From Callorhinus ursinus (Eukaryota; Chordata; Mammalia; Carnivora; Otariidae), in contig NW_020313044.1 in assembly GCF_003265705.1 (NCBI RefSeq), positions 5,233,619-5,297,618 of the forward strand: a DNA stretch of 64,000 bases, written 5' to 3'. Numbering within the stretch: the stretch's first letter is position 1; every line of letters begins with the position of its first letter. Positions 1 to 9,600 of this stretch are shown here, piece after piece. The notes under the pieces were generated by a model. That model was given only the letters and a program-made list of their open reading frames with translations. It did no database searches and was not told the DNA's origin. The position numbers and the translations under genes are program-made.

Positions 1-244
1 AATCACAAACAGCCACCCAGGCTTTCCCACATAAAGCAACCACTTAAGCTATAACCAAATAATTGCTTTTGCTTTGCTTCCAAGTCTTCTCCATAAAAAC
101 TTTGCCCTTAACTCCTTTCATGGAGCTCTCCCAGTCATTCTGTTTGGTGCTGCCTGATTGGATTGATGTTTGCTCAGATAAACTCTCAAAAAGTTTAATG
201 GGTTTCAGTTTATCTTTTAATATCTGTCATACTGTATTGATTGC

Positions 245-335
245 CTCTTATTGCTAGGCATTCTACAGGTCACAGGGAACACAGAAGCAAACAAGACATA
301 TAAGTTTCCTGGGTTCAAGGAGTCATCATTTCTAA
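245..335 (-). repeat. L2-like LINE fragment
   Basis: The order 'ttgctaggcattctacaggt', then 'ggaacacagaagcaaacaag', then 'caaggagt' follows the reverse-complemented 3' part of mammalian L2 (the 'gtgccaggcactgttctagg ... cagtgaacaaaacagac' region). It is strongly diverged, so the family call rests on motif order only. Confidence 0.4.
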
Positions 336-360
336 ACTCAAATCAAAAACAGAACAAACA

Positions 361-473
361 GGTGCCTGACTAACTGAGTTGGTGGAACATGGGACTCTTG
401 ACCTCGGGGTCGTGAGTTTGAGCCCCACGTTGGGTGTAGAGATTACTTAAAGGAAAAAACAACAACAAACAAA
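361..473 (+). repeat. tRNA-derived SINE, old CanSINE form
   Basis: It begins with a tRNA-like head (ggtgcctgactaactgagtt), continues to a B-box-like 'gtgagtttgagccccacg', then 'ttgggtgtagagattactta' and an A-rich tail. It lacks the CT-rich middle of the younger copies, so it is a short tRNA-Lys-type subfamily. No clear target duplication was found, which fits an older insertion. Confidence 0.7.
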
Positions 474-827
474 GTTGAAGGCACAGGACTTCCAAATTTA
501 AATTTTGCCAAAGGAGTTTTTAAAATACAGCTCCTACCTTCATTTATCATCATCTTACTTTAAGAAAAAGTGTCTGTTAATACAAAAAATGAGTATATTC
601 ATATCAAATTTGTAGGAAGGACATAATCTCAAAATAGCGTGGCTTCAAATGGAACGCATGTTATGGAAAACTCATTGCGTTCTCACTGTTTTTCTCGTTT
701 CATGATGGATCAGAGAAAACTTCTTCCTGGGCTGGCAGAGGTCATCAGATCAGCTTTGGGGAGCACAGGGCTGGTTCACATCGTCACTTTTCAGGCAAAC
801 AACCTTAAGAACATAGCTAGTTTTTAA

Positions 828-848
828 ATTTAAATTTTAAATTTAAAT
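828..848. repeat. AT-only near-perfect palindrome
   Basis: Two 10-nt arms, ATTTAAATTT (828-837) and AAATTTAAAT (839-848), are exact reverse complements around one central T. It is low-complexity AT sequence, so chance is a sufficient explanation. Confidence 0.6.
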
Positions 849-1936
849 CAGCTTGAGAGTATTACAGCCACTAATTTTGTAAGTCAAATTTTTCTGCAGA
901 TGGTGCCAGGTAATACAAATGTAGTGATGGGAAATTCCAGAAACGAACTAGAAAGGGAAGTGGGGAAGTAAATAAAAGAGATCTGCAAACATCTACTCTT
1001 GTAGATCCAGCAGATATTATATCCCCTTTGCCCTGTATGTAGATGCAAGATAACCCATTTTCGTACTCATGTTTCATGCTGGCTTCTCCTTAGAAGGAAG
1101 TGATGGCAAGAATAATTTCTCTACGGAAACACTGCCCTCCACTACGCCACCAATGCCACTTGGGTAGACATAGCACCCATTAAAAACCACATCATCACCT
1201 CAAAACCTGGGGCTGCATCTAAAGGAGCAGGGATCCCCAGAGAAGAAAACCTACCCATTAATAAGGATTTGAAGCTGGATAGTGAGTGTTTTCTAGTTGC
1301 TTTAGAAAGTTTTTAAATTCCTAGTGCCAAACTTTGTATTTTGCAACAACCGAAATAGCAACCAAAAGACTAGAAATGACCCCTTGCTTCTGTGCATTAC
1401 AATTCTTGGTGTCTATGATATTGTTCATCTCCCAAATGTGTTTCCTCGAGCATGAACTACGGGGGACCTAGTGGGGGAAACAGGATTTTGTGCTTAAAGA
1501 AAAATGACAACTACTACGTTCAGAACAGTTTCACAGGATTATTTACTGCAGGACATCTCAGGACCTCTAATATGCTAATGCGCATTTCAAGCATATACAC
1601 CATGTACATGAAGATCTGGAGGCGAGAAAGAGAGCAAGGTGCACAGGACTGCTTTTGTGTAGGTTACTTTACCAAAGTAAGCTATTTTACTTGGTCATTT
1701 CAGCAGCAACAATTACGAGAAATAGACCAATTATTTTCATGGACCCAGATAATCATGGGTCTATAATTGAAATTATCTTTGACAGTTTTCTGATTTTATC
1801 TCAGTCTCTGAACAAGCTTATTTTTATTGATAGAGTATCATTTTTAAAATATCTTTCTTCATTTAATGCATATTCCTGTAAATGTAGATATTATCATTAA
1901 ATGTTTAGGAAACCATCCTTAAAACCAATGATTTTC

Positions 1937-2128
1937 TAGGACACCTGGTTGGCTCAGTCGGTTAAGCACCAGCCTTCAGCTCAGGTCCTGATCCTGGGGT
2001 CCTGGGATCAAGTCCCGTGTTGGGCTCCCTGCTCAGCGGGGAGCCTTCTTCTCTCTCTTCCTGCCCTTCCCCCTGTTTGTGCTCTCTCTCGCTCTCTGAC
2101 AAATAAATAAAATCTTTTAAAAAAGCCT
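1937..2128 (+). mobile_element. CanSINE with 10-bp target duplication
   Basis: Complete element: tRNA head (acctggttggctcagtcggt), B-box region, 'gggctccctgctcagcgggg', CT-rich middle and a tail ending 'aataaataaaatctttt'. AATGATTTTC at 1927-1936 is repeated at 2129-2138. Several head substitutions suggest middle age among the copies here. Confidence 0.93.
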
Positions 2129-2224
2129 AATGATTTTCCATTTTGGAAACTCCCTAAGAACCATGTATTAGTGCAGATGCCCAAAATTCAAGAGGAGGTG
2201 ATTCAATAGGTTTTGTGATTAGTG

Positions 2225-2610
2225 CATCATATCAGTTAGGGTTGTATCTGGCTTTGAGTAACAGAAAACTCCACTAATGCGGCCTAATGCGTTATTCCCC
2301 CTTCATGTGACGAGTAGTTGGTAGGTGGGCATTCTAGGGCTGGCTGTGGTGGCTCATGGATATCACCAAGGCACCTGGCATGTGGCATTCATCCTCATGG
2401 TTGCAAGATGACGGCCGCTCCTTAACGCATTACACCCATATTCTCGGCGAAAAGAGTAGGGAGGGAAGATGGGTAAAAAGTGCGTGTCAGCTGTCCCTTT
2501 ATCAAAAACAAAAACCTTTTCCAAAGCCCCACCCAGTAGATTTCCAGTTCTATCTCGATGGCCAGAAAAATGGCACATGGCACCAGCAGCTGTGTAGAAG
2601 TCTGAGGAGT
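2225..2610. repeat. Probable ancient interspersed repeat, family not assigned
   Basis: Phrases such as 'cattcatcctcatggttgca' followed by 'agatgacggccgctcc' and a later 'ggccagaaaaatggcacatg' recall a mammalian MER/LTR-type repeat. I cannot name the family. The + frame at 2356-2619 and the - frame at 2363-2701 overlap this DNA and do not look like genes. Confidence 0.3.
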
Positions 2611-2960
2611 TGTTTATAACATATAAAACAGGCCTGTATACTGCAAGTAATATGAATTTCATTAATTTCTTGAGCCAAAGAATGTTAATTAAGTGCTGCA
2701 ACCTCCCCTGAAGAACTACAAACCAATGAATTTGTAAGGATGGATTACTCTTTCTTCTTTCAAGGAAAATAAGGATTCCATGTCTGTTTCAGTCAATTGG
2801 ATTGGATTTAAAGCCAAAACAAATTAGAGGCTTGCATAATTATTGATATGTTGGGGGCATACCAGCAAATGGTCCTGGAAAAACACATACATTTCAGAAT
2901 GAGGTACCTCCTCTTTCATTCATGTGTGATCTTATTCCAATTTTAGGGTTTGGCTAGTAT

Positions 2961-2996
2961 TATTAATTATATATATATAATTAATATATATATATA
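2961..2996. repeat. (AT)n low-complexity tract
   Basis: All 36 bases are A or T, with two (AT)n runs separated by TAATTAAT, giving self-complementary arms that could form a small cruciform. Confidence 0.85.
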
Positions 2997-3034
2997 AAAT
3001 ATCTTTCTTATAGATATCTTATATGCAGATAGTT

Positions 3035-3250
3035 ACTTAAAACAGATAGATTTGAATTCTTAGCCTAGTTCTACCACTAAGTATATGACCTTAGTCACCT
3101 TACTTCTCTATCTTTAGTTGCTTAATCTATAAAATAGGGATGGTAACGCTACCTACTTCCCAGATTTTAGTAGAGGTTGGAAATGCAATAAAGTACTTAG
3201 CACAGATCCTACTATAGAAAAAAAGCTCAAATAAATATCATCATTAATAT
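3035..3250 (+). repeat. MIR SINE
   Basis: Order of MIR consensus pieces: 'cctagttctaccactaagta', 'tgaccttagtcaccttactt', 'ctataaaatagggatggtaa', 'agtacttagcacagatccta', then the end 'caaataaatatcatca'. Diverged but collinear. Confidence 0.75.
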
Positions 3251-3279
3251 CACTATCATCATCATTATTTCTTAAAATC

Positions 3280-3395
3280 AACTTTATCGGGGTGTAGCTT
3301 AGACACAATAAAATTTTAACAAATGTTGACACCTGTGTAACCATCACCACAACTGAGACATAGAATATTTACAACATAATCCCCAAATCGTTATT
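3280..3395 (-). repeat. L1M-type LINE fragment
   Basis: 'ttatcggggtgtagcttaga', 'acacctgtgtaaccatcacc' and 'gagacatagaatatttacaa' follow the reverse-complemented L1M 3' region (aagtgtacaatttga ... aaccatcaccacaatcaaga). Confidence 0.55.
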
Positions 3396-3702
3396 TTAAA
3401 ACCAGAAAACTAATGTCTTATCCGGTAATAATACAAAGGCGAAGTCAACTGTATAAAAAGCAACATATGGTATCAACTATAAAAAAGAATGAATACTTGC
3501 TAACTAGAATTACAAAACCATGGAAATGTAGCAGAAGGAGCATTCATTTTGAGGGAGTTAGGGGACTGGTCAGATGTACTGCTTATTATTGCTTCTGCCT
3601 ATTCAGCATTAATTCCCTCTTTTCCTGTTAACAGCCCTTTGTTTGTCCTTTGGGGGAAACAACTCCTCCCCAGTGCTTTACGTTTTAGGAGCGGGGCTGT
3701 TT

Positions 3703-3897
3703 TTTTGTTTGTTTGTTTGTTTAAATTTTATTTATTTATTTATTTGAGAGAGAGAGCACATGAAAGGGGCAAGGGTCAGAGGGAGAAGCAAACTCCCTGC
3801 TGAGCAGGGAGCCTGATGCGGGACTCGATCCTGAGACTCCAGGATCATGACCCGAGCCGAAAGCAGTCGCTTAACCAACTGAGCCACCCAGGCGCCC
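3703..3897 (-). mobile_element. CanSINE with 16-bp target duplication
   Basis: Reads in reverse: 'ttttatttatttatttattt', GA-rich middle, 'ccctgctgagcagggagcct', head 'actgagccacccaggcgccc'. AGGAGCGGGGCTGTTT (3687-3702) is repeated as AGGAGCAGGGCTGTTT (3898-3913). The one mismatch is at a CpG, the usual site of decay. A TTTG-rich stretch follows the left duplication. Confidence 0.95.
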
Positions 3898-4085
3898 AGG
3901 AGCAGGGCTGTTTAACCCCTGGCCTCAGTCTTTAATTTCTGCTCTAATTCTTGGGGGAAAAAAACAAACAAACCTCTGTTACTGCTAATATTGCTGGATA
4001 TAAATTCGGAGGAGCAGAGAGCCACTGAGAATGAAGGCACCACAGAGGAAGGTCAGCTCATGGGATGCAGAGAGAAATCTTGGGC

Positions 4086-4093
4086 TGACGTCA
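4086..4093. promoter_or_regulatory. Full palindromic CRE (TGACGTCA)
   Basis: The exact 8-bp CREB/ATF consensus sits in what looks like non-repeat sequence 3.5 kb upstream of the ARHGAP26 start codon, with a following TCATC. The site is seen; use by a factor is not shown. An exact 8-mer with a CpG is uncommon outside CpG islands in mammalian DNA. Confidence 0.4.
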
Positions 4094-4879
4094 TCATCCA
4101 GGTCCCCAGAGGCTACATCTATTTCTGGTCCTTAGTTACATGAGGACCTAAGAGCCTTCATCATGGACCAGCCCTGTTCTCCAGTTTGTGTTCAGGAGCC
4201 ATGAATGAGTGGCCTCTGCTCACCTCTGCTTATGTGGGCTCAGAGAGAACCTATATGAGAATGCTCTCCAATCTTCTACAAATGGAAGGTCACTGTATGG
4301 CAACTGTAAAATAAATTGGACAACTGAAATCAGAGATTATGGATTCAAACTATACTGATACTGAAAGTAGAACTCTTTAGACTTATTGTTTGACTAATTG
4401 GAAGGAATTCAGACATCTTCCAAAGAATTTAGGCCAAGTTATTTTGCCTAAATTATTTCTATATTTCCTATGAAAGTAATTTTCGTTTTATTTTCCTTCA
4501 TAGCTACAGCTTATGTTGTCACACGCATTGCTGTTTCTTCCTTATTAAACTCATGCCCCTCCTATTGGCATTGGGCAGCTCCGAAGTACCCACTGCTGTT
4601 CTAAGAGCTGGGGCTGAAGCAGCAGACAACACAAAATCTCAACTTTATGGAGTTTATTTTCTAGGAAGAGAGAGATAACTGCACCTTCCATGTGCCAGTT
4701 TTGTACTCAATACTACTGCATTCTGATTCTTTTTTTCTGATAATATTGCCTGAAGTGTGGGAAGTGCTTATAGAAATTCTGAATTAAATTAATAAGAAAT
4801 AAAATGTTATCCACACGTATTTGTCTGTAAATGGACATATTAAGGTATATGTGTATATGTATGTATCACACACACTTCT

Positions 4880-5061
4880 TAGCTAGGTAACCTGGTTTAA
4901 TTTACAATTCTGGGCCTCAGTTTCTCACCTCAAAAATGGGGATTATCATAGTACCAATATTACCTGGTAGGGATTAAATGCATGTAAATAATTTAGCATA
5001 GTGCCTGGCACAAACTAAGCGCTTGACAAATGATAGCTAATGTTATTATTATTATTAATGC
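4880..5061 (+). repeat. MIR SINE
   Basis: 'tgggcctcagtttctcacct', 'aaaaatggggattatcatag', 'tagcatagtgcctggcacaa', 'taagcgcttgacaaatgata' and a terminal (TTA)n match the MIR 3' half in order. Confidence 0.8.
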
Positions 5062-5134
5062 ATTTATTTTACTTTATACACAATTGCTCAATATTCTGCA
5101 ACAGGAGAAGATGAATCATTGTGGCCCCCATTTT

Positions 5135-5180
5135 GTTTCATTCATTTAACATTTATTGAATATCATGTGCCAGGCCCACT
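5135..5180 (-). repeat. L2 3'-end fragment
   Basis: 'catttaacatttattgaata' then 'tcatgtgccaggcccactgt' is the reverse complement of the L2 end. It abuts the MLT1-type LTR starting near 5181. Confidence 0.5.
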
Positions 5181-5692
5181 GTGGCAGATTATTTTTTTCA
5201 AACATGGCTGTAACAATATCTCCCGTTCCTGTCACTTCCCTGCCTAGAGGCATAGTCTCATTCCCTTCCCTTTGAATCTGTGAGGGATTGTGACTTGCTT
5301 GTAGCTAATGACAGTGGTAGAAATTTGTGACTTCTAAGGCTAGGCCATAAACGGTGGTGCAGCTTTCCCCTTGGGAGATGGGACAGTCACACTGGAGTCC
5401 TGAGACTGCCATGCAGTGAGGAAGCCCAAAGTTGGGCACACACAGAGAGCACATGGAGAAGCCCTGGGCCCACCCAAGGAGAGGTAGCAGCTCAGCTAAC
5501 CACCCTGCTCCAGGGCCTGTCATCATCTGACTGGGAACAGAGGAGAGACTCTTAAGCTGGAGCTACCCAGCTAAGCTCTCCCCAGATTCCTGGCTCACAG
5601 AGATCATGAGAGAAAATCAAAAGATTGTTGTTTTAGACTATTAAGTTTCAGTGTGATTTGTTATGTATCCATAGAGAACCAGAACACCTACC
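5181..5692 (+). mobile_element. MaLR solo LTR, MLT1-like
   Basis: The last 120 bases follow the MLT1 end: 'agctacccagctaagctctc', 'cccagattcctggctcacag', 'ttgttgttttagactattaa', 'gatttgttatgtatccatag', ending 'ccagaacacc'. The upstream part (gcagattatttttttcaaac onward) is more diverged. This is an old non-coding endogenous LTR; no internal genes accompany it. The minus-strand open frame at 5305-5526 is inside it and is not a gene. Confidence 0.6.
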
Positions 5693-6224
5693 TTTTAAGT
5701 GCTCAAAATACAGCATTAAGCAGATCTTTCTCATCCTTGGCAAGTGAGGAGCAACTATTTTCAGGGTTTTAATTATCTATCCCATAGCTGTTTGGGCCTG
5801 CTCTCAAGTCTAAATTTGTAGATACAACACCAAACAGATCACACTCATTCATCCATTTATGCATTCAATAAACCGATCAATTTATTTCTCAACATAGATG
5901 CCTTCTCTGGCTCCTGAGTTGGCAACTTTTCCCCATGTTCCCAAGCCCTGAGGCCTTCTCCTGTCTCATCATGCAGCGCTTTTGCTTTTCTCCTCTCTCC
6001 CCCACCGACCAGCAGCAGTTAAGTTCATTCTGTGTTATTCATCTTAGCATCCGTACCATCTAGTTTAGCACCTGCACCTAGCAGACCTATTTAAAAAAAA
6101 AAACAGAACAAAGAAAAAAACCTTAACTGAAGGAGGGCTGCTAGTTCCTGGACATACAAAAATTTTTGCAGGGACAGTCCCTACCCTCCAGGAGTTCACA
6201 ATTCAGGACTAGACACTGTGGGGC

Positions 6225-6540
6225 CCAGCCTGACAAGTGTTACTACATTTATTGAATATCATGCGCTCCCAGGCTTGATTGCAGGGGGGGGGGAGAGGGC
6301 GAGGAGGGTGGGGGGGCGGGGGGCGGGGGGGGGAGGTGGGGAGAGATTTATTCATTTATTCCACAAATATTTGTCAATCACCGGAGCACGAGAATCATAC
6401 GCAGCACATGGTAAGCTCTCAATGTCTGTTACTGAACGCAAGCCACTGGTGTAGGTGTTGGGAATGCAGCAGCTCACAAAACTGCAGTGGTCCGTGCCCT
6501 CGTGAAGCTCACAGTGTATCAAAGGACGACAGAGAAGACG
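6225..6540 (-). repeat. L2 LINE fragment split by the G-rich tract
   Basis: Left piece 'gttactacatttattgaata'; right piece 'tttattccacaaatatttgt', 'ttgggaatgcagcagctcac', 'tgccctcgtgaagctcacag' follow the L2 3' end in reverse. The two pieces flank the G tract, so that tract may have grown inside or beside an old L2. Confidence 0.55.
6284..6344 (+). repeat. G-rich tract with G-quadruplex potential
   Basis: At least eight runs of three or more G occur within 61 bases, including runs of ten, seven, six and eight or more separated by one to three bases. This satisfies the simple G3+N1-7 quadruplex pattern several times over. It interrupts an L2 relic (6225-6270 and 6346-6540) and lies about 0.9 kb upstream of the CpG-island core. 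Confidence 0.8.
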
Positions 6541-7137
6541 TAATTATGTAAAATTGTGCTACATGCCCAGCAGGAAAACAACGGACGGCTGGAATTCTTG
6601 TAAGGGTGTTAGATCTTTCTGCTGGGGGCAGCCGTGGGCGGATTTTGAGCAGGAGTGGCCATGTGGGGGACGGACTGTGGGGAGCGAGAAAAACTGCAGG
6701 CAAGAAGAGCTGGTAATTCAAAGATGCAAATATTTTCTGCTTGGCTGGAATAAGGAGCGTGTGTTTAGGGTTGACATGGTGGTTCGTTGCGCTCGAGGTT
6801 CTCCCGGGGTAGGGGGCTGCGTTTTGAGTGAAAGCTCAATTGCCCAGGCGTGCAGGGCGGGCTGAAGGGAACTGCAGCCCCAATTCCCAGTTTTTTCGGA
6901 CTAGGCATATTTAGGGTCCTCCGTTCCCCAGACCTGCAGAAGCACTACCTCGGGTTCGGATCCTGGCCGCAACAGGTCACCAAGATCGCGAGTGGGAAGG
7001 GCCCATGCACCACAGCGATCACCCCTTCTGCACCCGGTTGGCACCACCGCGCGGGCGGGAGAGGGCGGAGCTTGTGTTGCGGACCTAGGCGGTGGCGTGG
7101 GCCCGCCCCCTGCCCCAGGCCCCGCCTCTACGCCCCG

Positions 7138-7149
7138 CTGATTGGGTGA
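7138..7149 (-). promoter_or_regulatory. Inverted CCAAT box (NF-Y type), distal copy
   Basis: CTGATTGGGTGA is a perfect match to the inverted NF-Y consensus, with ATTGG at 7141-7145. It lies just after a GC box (cgccccgc), the arrangement common in TATA-less CpG promoters. Confidence 0.65.
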
Positions 7150-7208
7150 AGGCCACGGAAGGGCCGGGTGTCCTCGGGAGGCAGGGGGGTCGGGCTGAGG
7201 CGGGCGTG

Positions 7209-7220
7209 CTGATTGGTCCG
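7209..7220 (-). promoter_or_regulatory. Inverted CCAAT box (NF-Y type), proximal copy
   Basis: CTGATTGGTCCG matches the inverted NF-Y consensus, with ATTGG at 7212-7216, 71 bp downstream of the first copy. NF-Y boxes usually sit 60-100 bp upstream of the start site, which would put transcription starts at roughly 7270-7320 if this copy is used. Confidence 0.65.
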
Positions 7221-7269
7221 GCTGGGATTAGGTCATCGCTAGCAGGTTCGAGCGGCCCGGACGCCGGCA

Positions 7270-7645
7270 GGGCGGCCGAGGCTGCTGTGAGAGGGCGCTC
7301 GAGGCCGCTAGAGAGCGAACAGCCGAAGGAGGCGGGGAGTCGGCGGCCGCACTCGCTCGCCTGCTCGCTCGTTTCCCGGCACCGTTGCGGGACCGTCGCT
7401 GCGCTTCCTGCCCTCCAGCCGCTCCGTGGCGCGCCGCCGGAGCAGCCGCCCCTCGGCCGGGTCCCCACTCCGGTCAGGAGTCGTGCGCACCGGCGGACAC
7501 CGCGCGGAGGGCGAGCCGGCGCCACACCTGTGGAGCCGGCGGGCGTCGGGGGTCCCGGCCGGGGTCCCGCCGCGTGCGTGCTCGGGGCTGCGGGCCTCCC
7601 GGGCTCTGGGGGAGGCGCGTCCCCCGGCTGGGCGACGCGGGCACT
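7270..7645 (+). other. ARHGAP26: 5' leader (5' UTR) of ARHGAP26, start approximate
   Basis: GC-rich leader between the proposed start region and the ATG. I found no ATG between 7261 and 7645, so there are no upstream AUG open frames and the scanning ribosome meets the real start first. The frame of the ATG is open back to at least 7385, expected by chance at this GC content. The 5' end is inferred from the CCAAT-box position. Confidence 0.55.
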
Positions 7646-7799
7646 ATGGGGCTCCCCGCGCTCGAATTCAGCGACTGCTGCCTCGACAGCCCGCACTTCC
7701 GAGAGACGCTCAAGTCGCACGAAGCGGAGCTGGACAAGACCAACAAATTCATCAAGGAGCTCATCAAGGACGGGAAGTCACTCATCAGCGCGCTCAGGA
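7646..7799 (+). CDS. ARHGAP26: ARHGAP26 (GRAF1) coding exon 1, residues 1-51
   Basis: The 51 codons begin [20 protein letters not shown] and end SLISALR. They match the start of GRAF1 as I know it and differ at several positions from the paralogues ARHGAP10 and ARHGAP42, which begin MGLQPLEF and MGLPTLEF. GRAF1 is a cytosolic, membrane-associated BAR-PH-RhoGAP-SH3 protein of about 760-815 residues. It stimulates GTP hydrolysis on RhoA and Cdc42, binds FAK through its SH3 domain, and shapes tubular CLIC/GEEC endocytic carriers. This exon supplies the first helix of the BAR dimer; PH, GAP and SH3 domains lie in exons beyond the window. The start is the first ATG of the leader, with A at -3 and G at +4. 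The exon ends GGA|GTGAGT, leaving one base (A) for codon 52, so the intron is phase 1. Residue 51 reads Arg (AGG), where I recall Lys in human. Confidence 0.95.
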
Positions 7800-9334
7800 G
7801 TGAGTGTTCCGAGCCCGGCGGGGACGGGGCCCTGAGGCGGCAGGGCGGTCGGGCGGCTCTCGGCCCTGGGCGTCCGCGCGCCGGCGGCTCCCGTTCCGCC
7901 CTGGGGGCCCTGGGGGACGGCTGTAGATGCTTACAGTGGGGCGAGAAGGGTCCGTGGGATGGGCGAGCCAGCCGCAGTCGGCGAGGAGGGGGACCGGCCG
8001 CTCGGCCGTTGGCGTTCTGGGCCGGCCGGGACGTGACCGAGGGCGAGCGGTGCTCTGGGGCACGGCGGCTGGGTGTGCGCGGCACACAGGTGTCCCGGGA
8101 GCGAGACGCCAGTGCCTGGCGCGCCGCACCCCGTTGGGAGACGCCATCGCCGCCACCGCTCCGGCTCCCTTGGGGGAACACTCGCTCACCCCTGGGTACC
8201 CAGCCGGGGAAGCGGAACGTGCCCTGCCAAGGGGGCGCTGCCTCCCCTCAGGAAGAGGCGGCTCGTTGATTGCTTCGCTCTCTGTCCGCCAGCCCGCCCG
8301 GGGCCGCCGGATTCTCCGAAAGGCACGGGCGCTGCCAGGGAAGGGCTGGGTGGAATGGTTGGTTAGCTCGCGGTTCTGGGCGGTAGTGGCAGCCGGTAAT
8401 CCAGGGCCGTGTACGTGTGCAGGTTCTGATTCTTGTGTTTAGCAGAAGGTGACAGCGGTGGGAGTACAGCATCAGAGTGTTCCTTTACTCTAAACTGTGG
8501 GCGAGGGTTTAAAAATAGAACGAACATATCCTGACTCTCTCCCCTCGCTCTCCTTTTTACCTCTCCCATTATCCTTGAAAACTCAAAGGTTTTGAGGGAA
8601 TGTCCTCCGGCCTCACTCAGAAAGCAGAAGTTTAAGCTCATCCTTTAAGATTCTGGAGCCTTTTGTAAAACCGTTATTTCCTTTTGGTGGGGCGCGGGGG
8701 GGGGTGAGATTTGCATTCAGTGTATGATTTTCTCTTGACTTTTGCAAATCCAGAGAGTTTCTCCTGGCCAAACAAGAGTGTTCCAGGGATGAGCTCTTTG
8801 GATTGTGAGGTCGTTTTTGATGCCTTTTCAGCCTGCCCATTTAAAAATAGTTCCATCCATCTTTCAGTTTTGAGAATCGGGAATGACATGAAGGAAGACA
8901 CTGGAAATGTCTTTGACTTACCTTTTCTTGTCTGTGTGGTGGATTTCTTAATAGGTGATACCTTTCAGCTAAGACAGGTTGCATTGGCGGAGTGGGGTCC
9001 TACCCCTGAACATTGTTCCCAGGCCTCTTGAAGGGAGACTTCCAGAAGTCAAGTGCCTGAGATGTCATTTTCTGATCCTGTTGCTTCTAAAAATGAAAAG
9101 GGAGATAATGGAACCCCAGGACAGCAATTGCCAGTCTTTTGGGGGTGAAATACACATAAAATTGTGGTGTGATGAGGTTCCTCAGAGGCAGGGTCTCTGA
9201 TGACCTGAAGCCTATTCTTCCTTTCTCCGTGACCATCCTTGGTTCAGGGAGCACTCCACCCCTGGTTTGGGGTAAGTTAGGGGCTCCCTCATAGATTGGA
9301 CCCACGAATTTTGGTTGAATCTCAGCCTGGGTTT

Positions 9335-9600
9335 AATTGGGCTTCTGCTTTATTCAGCAAACATATGGAGTGCCTGCTGTGTGCTAGGTACTGCTCTGGG
9401 CCCTGACAATGTAGCAGTGAATAGTCTGTTGCCCCTGTGGCTACAGAGACTGACTCCTTGCCAGTGAGTTATCTCATGTTATTCATTTTACAAATGAGAA
9501 CACAGGCTTGGTGGAGTCACTAGTCCAGAGCCACACAGCTCCAGCAGTGGGGCCTAGTTTTGAACCCCTGCATGGTCTGAGCCAGAGTTGGAATTCCTGC
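9335..9600 (-). repeat. L2/MIR composite relic
   Basis: The left part (gtgcctgctgtgtgctaggt; ctgacaatgtagcagtgaat) follows L2 in reverse. The right part (ttcattttacaaatgagaac; ccagagccacacagctccag; gttttgaacccctgcatggt) follows MIR in reverse. Confidence 0.6.

Larger units (their letters stand above)
1..7250. other. Intergenic DNA upstream of ARHGAP26
   Basis: No reading frame here looks like a conserved protein; the open frames are short and mostly lie in repeats or chance AT-rich sequence. The interval is a mosaic of MIR, L2, L1M, CanSINE and MaLR pieces listed separately. The stretches 480-1930, 3900-4880 and 5695-6210 look like unique sequence with nothing I can name except the CRE at 4086. 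In human the neighbouring gene on this side is FGF1, transcribed away; none of its exons was recognised here. Confidence 0.75.
6960..8420. promoter_or_regulatory. CpG-island promoter of ARHGAP26
   Basis: CpG density rises sharply at about 6.95 kb, peaks between 7.05 and 8.3 kb, and falls back to genome background by about 8.45 kb. The island spans the 5' leader, exon 1 and the first 600 bases of intron 1. GC boxes are frequent upstream of the leader (gggcggagc near 7063; cgtgggcccgcccc near 7096; ccccgcctc near 7120). No TATA box is placed plausibly, which fits a dispersed-start housekeeping-type promoter. The exact start sites cannot be read from the sequence. Confidence 0.93.

Noticed and set aside
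7085..7720. 211-residue minus-strand open frame across the CpG island
   Set aside because: It is antisense to the leader and ARHGAP26 exon 1, rich in Arg/Pro/Ala/Gly, and expected where stop codons are rare through high GC.
7092..7835. 247-residue plus-strand frame from 7092
   Set aside because: It runs in a different frame from the real ATG and reads the BAR-encoding bases out of frame.
7474..8181. 235-residue minus-strand open frame and the overlapping 7794-8189 frame
   Set aside because: Same GC effect; no recognisable domain and no independent promoter or splice evidence.
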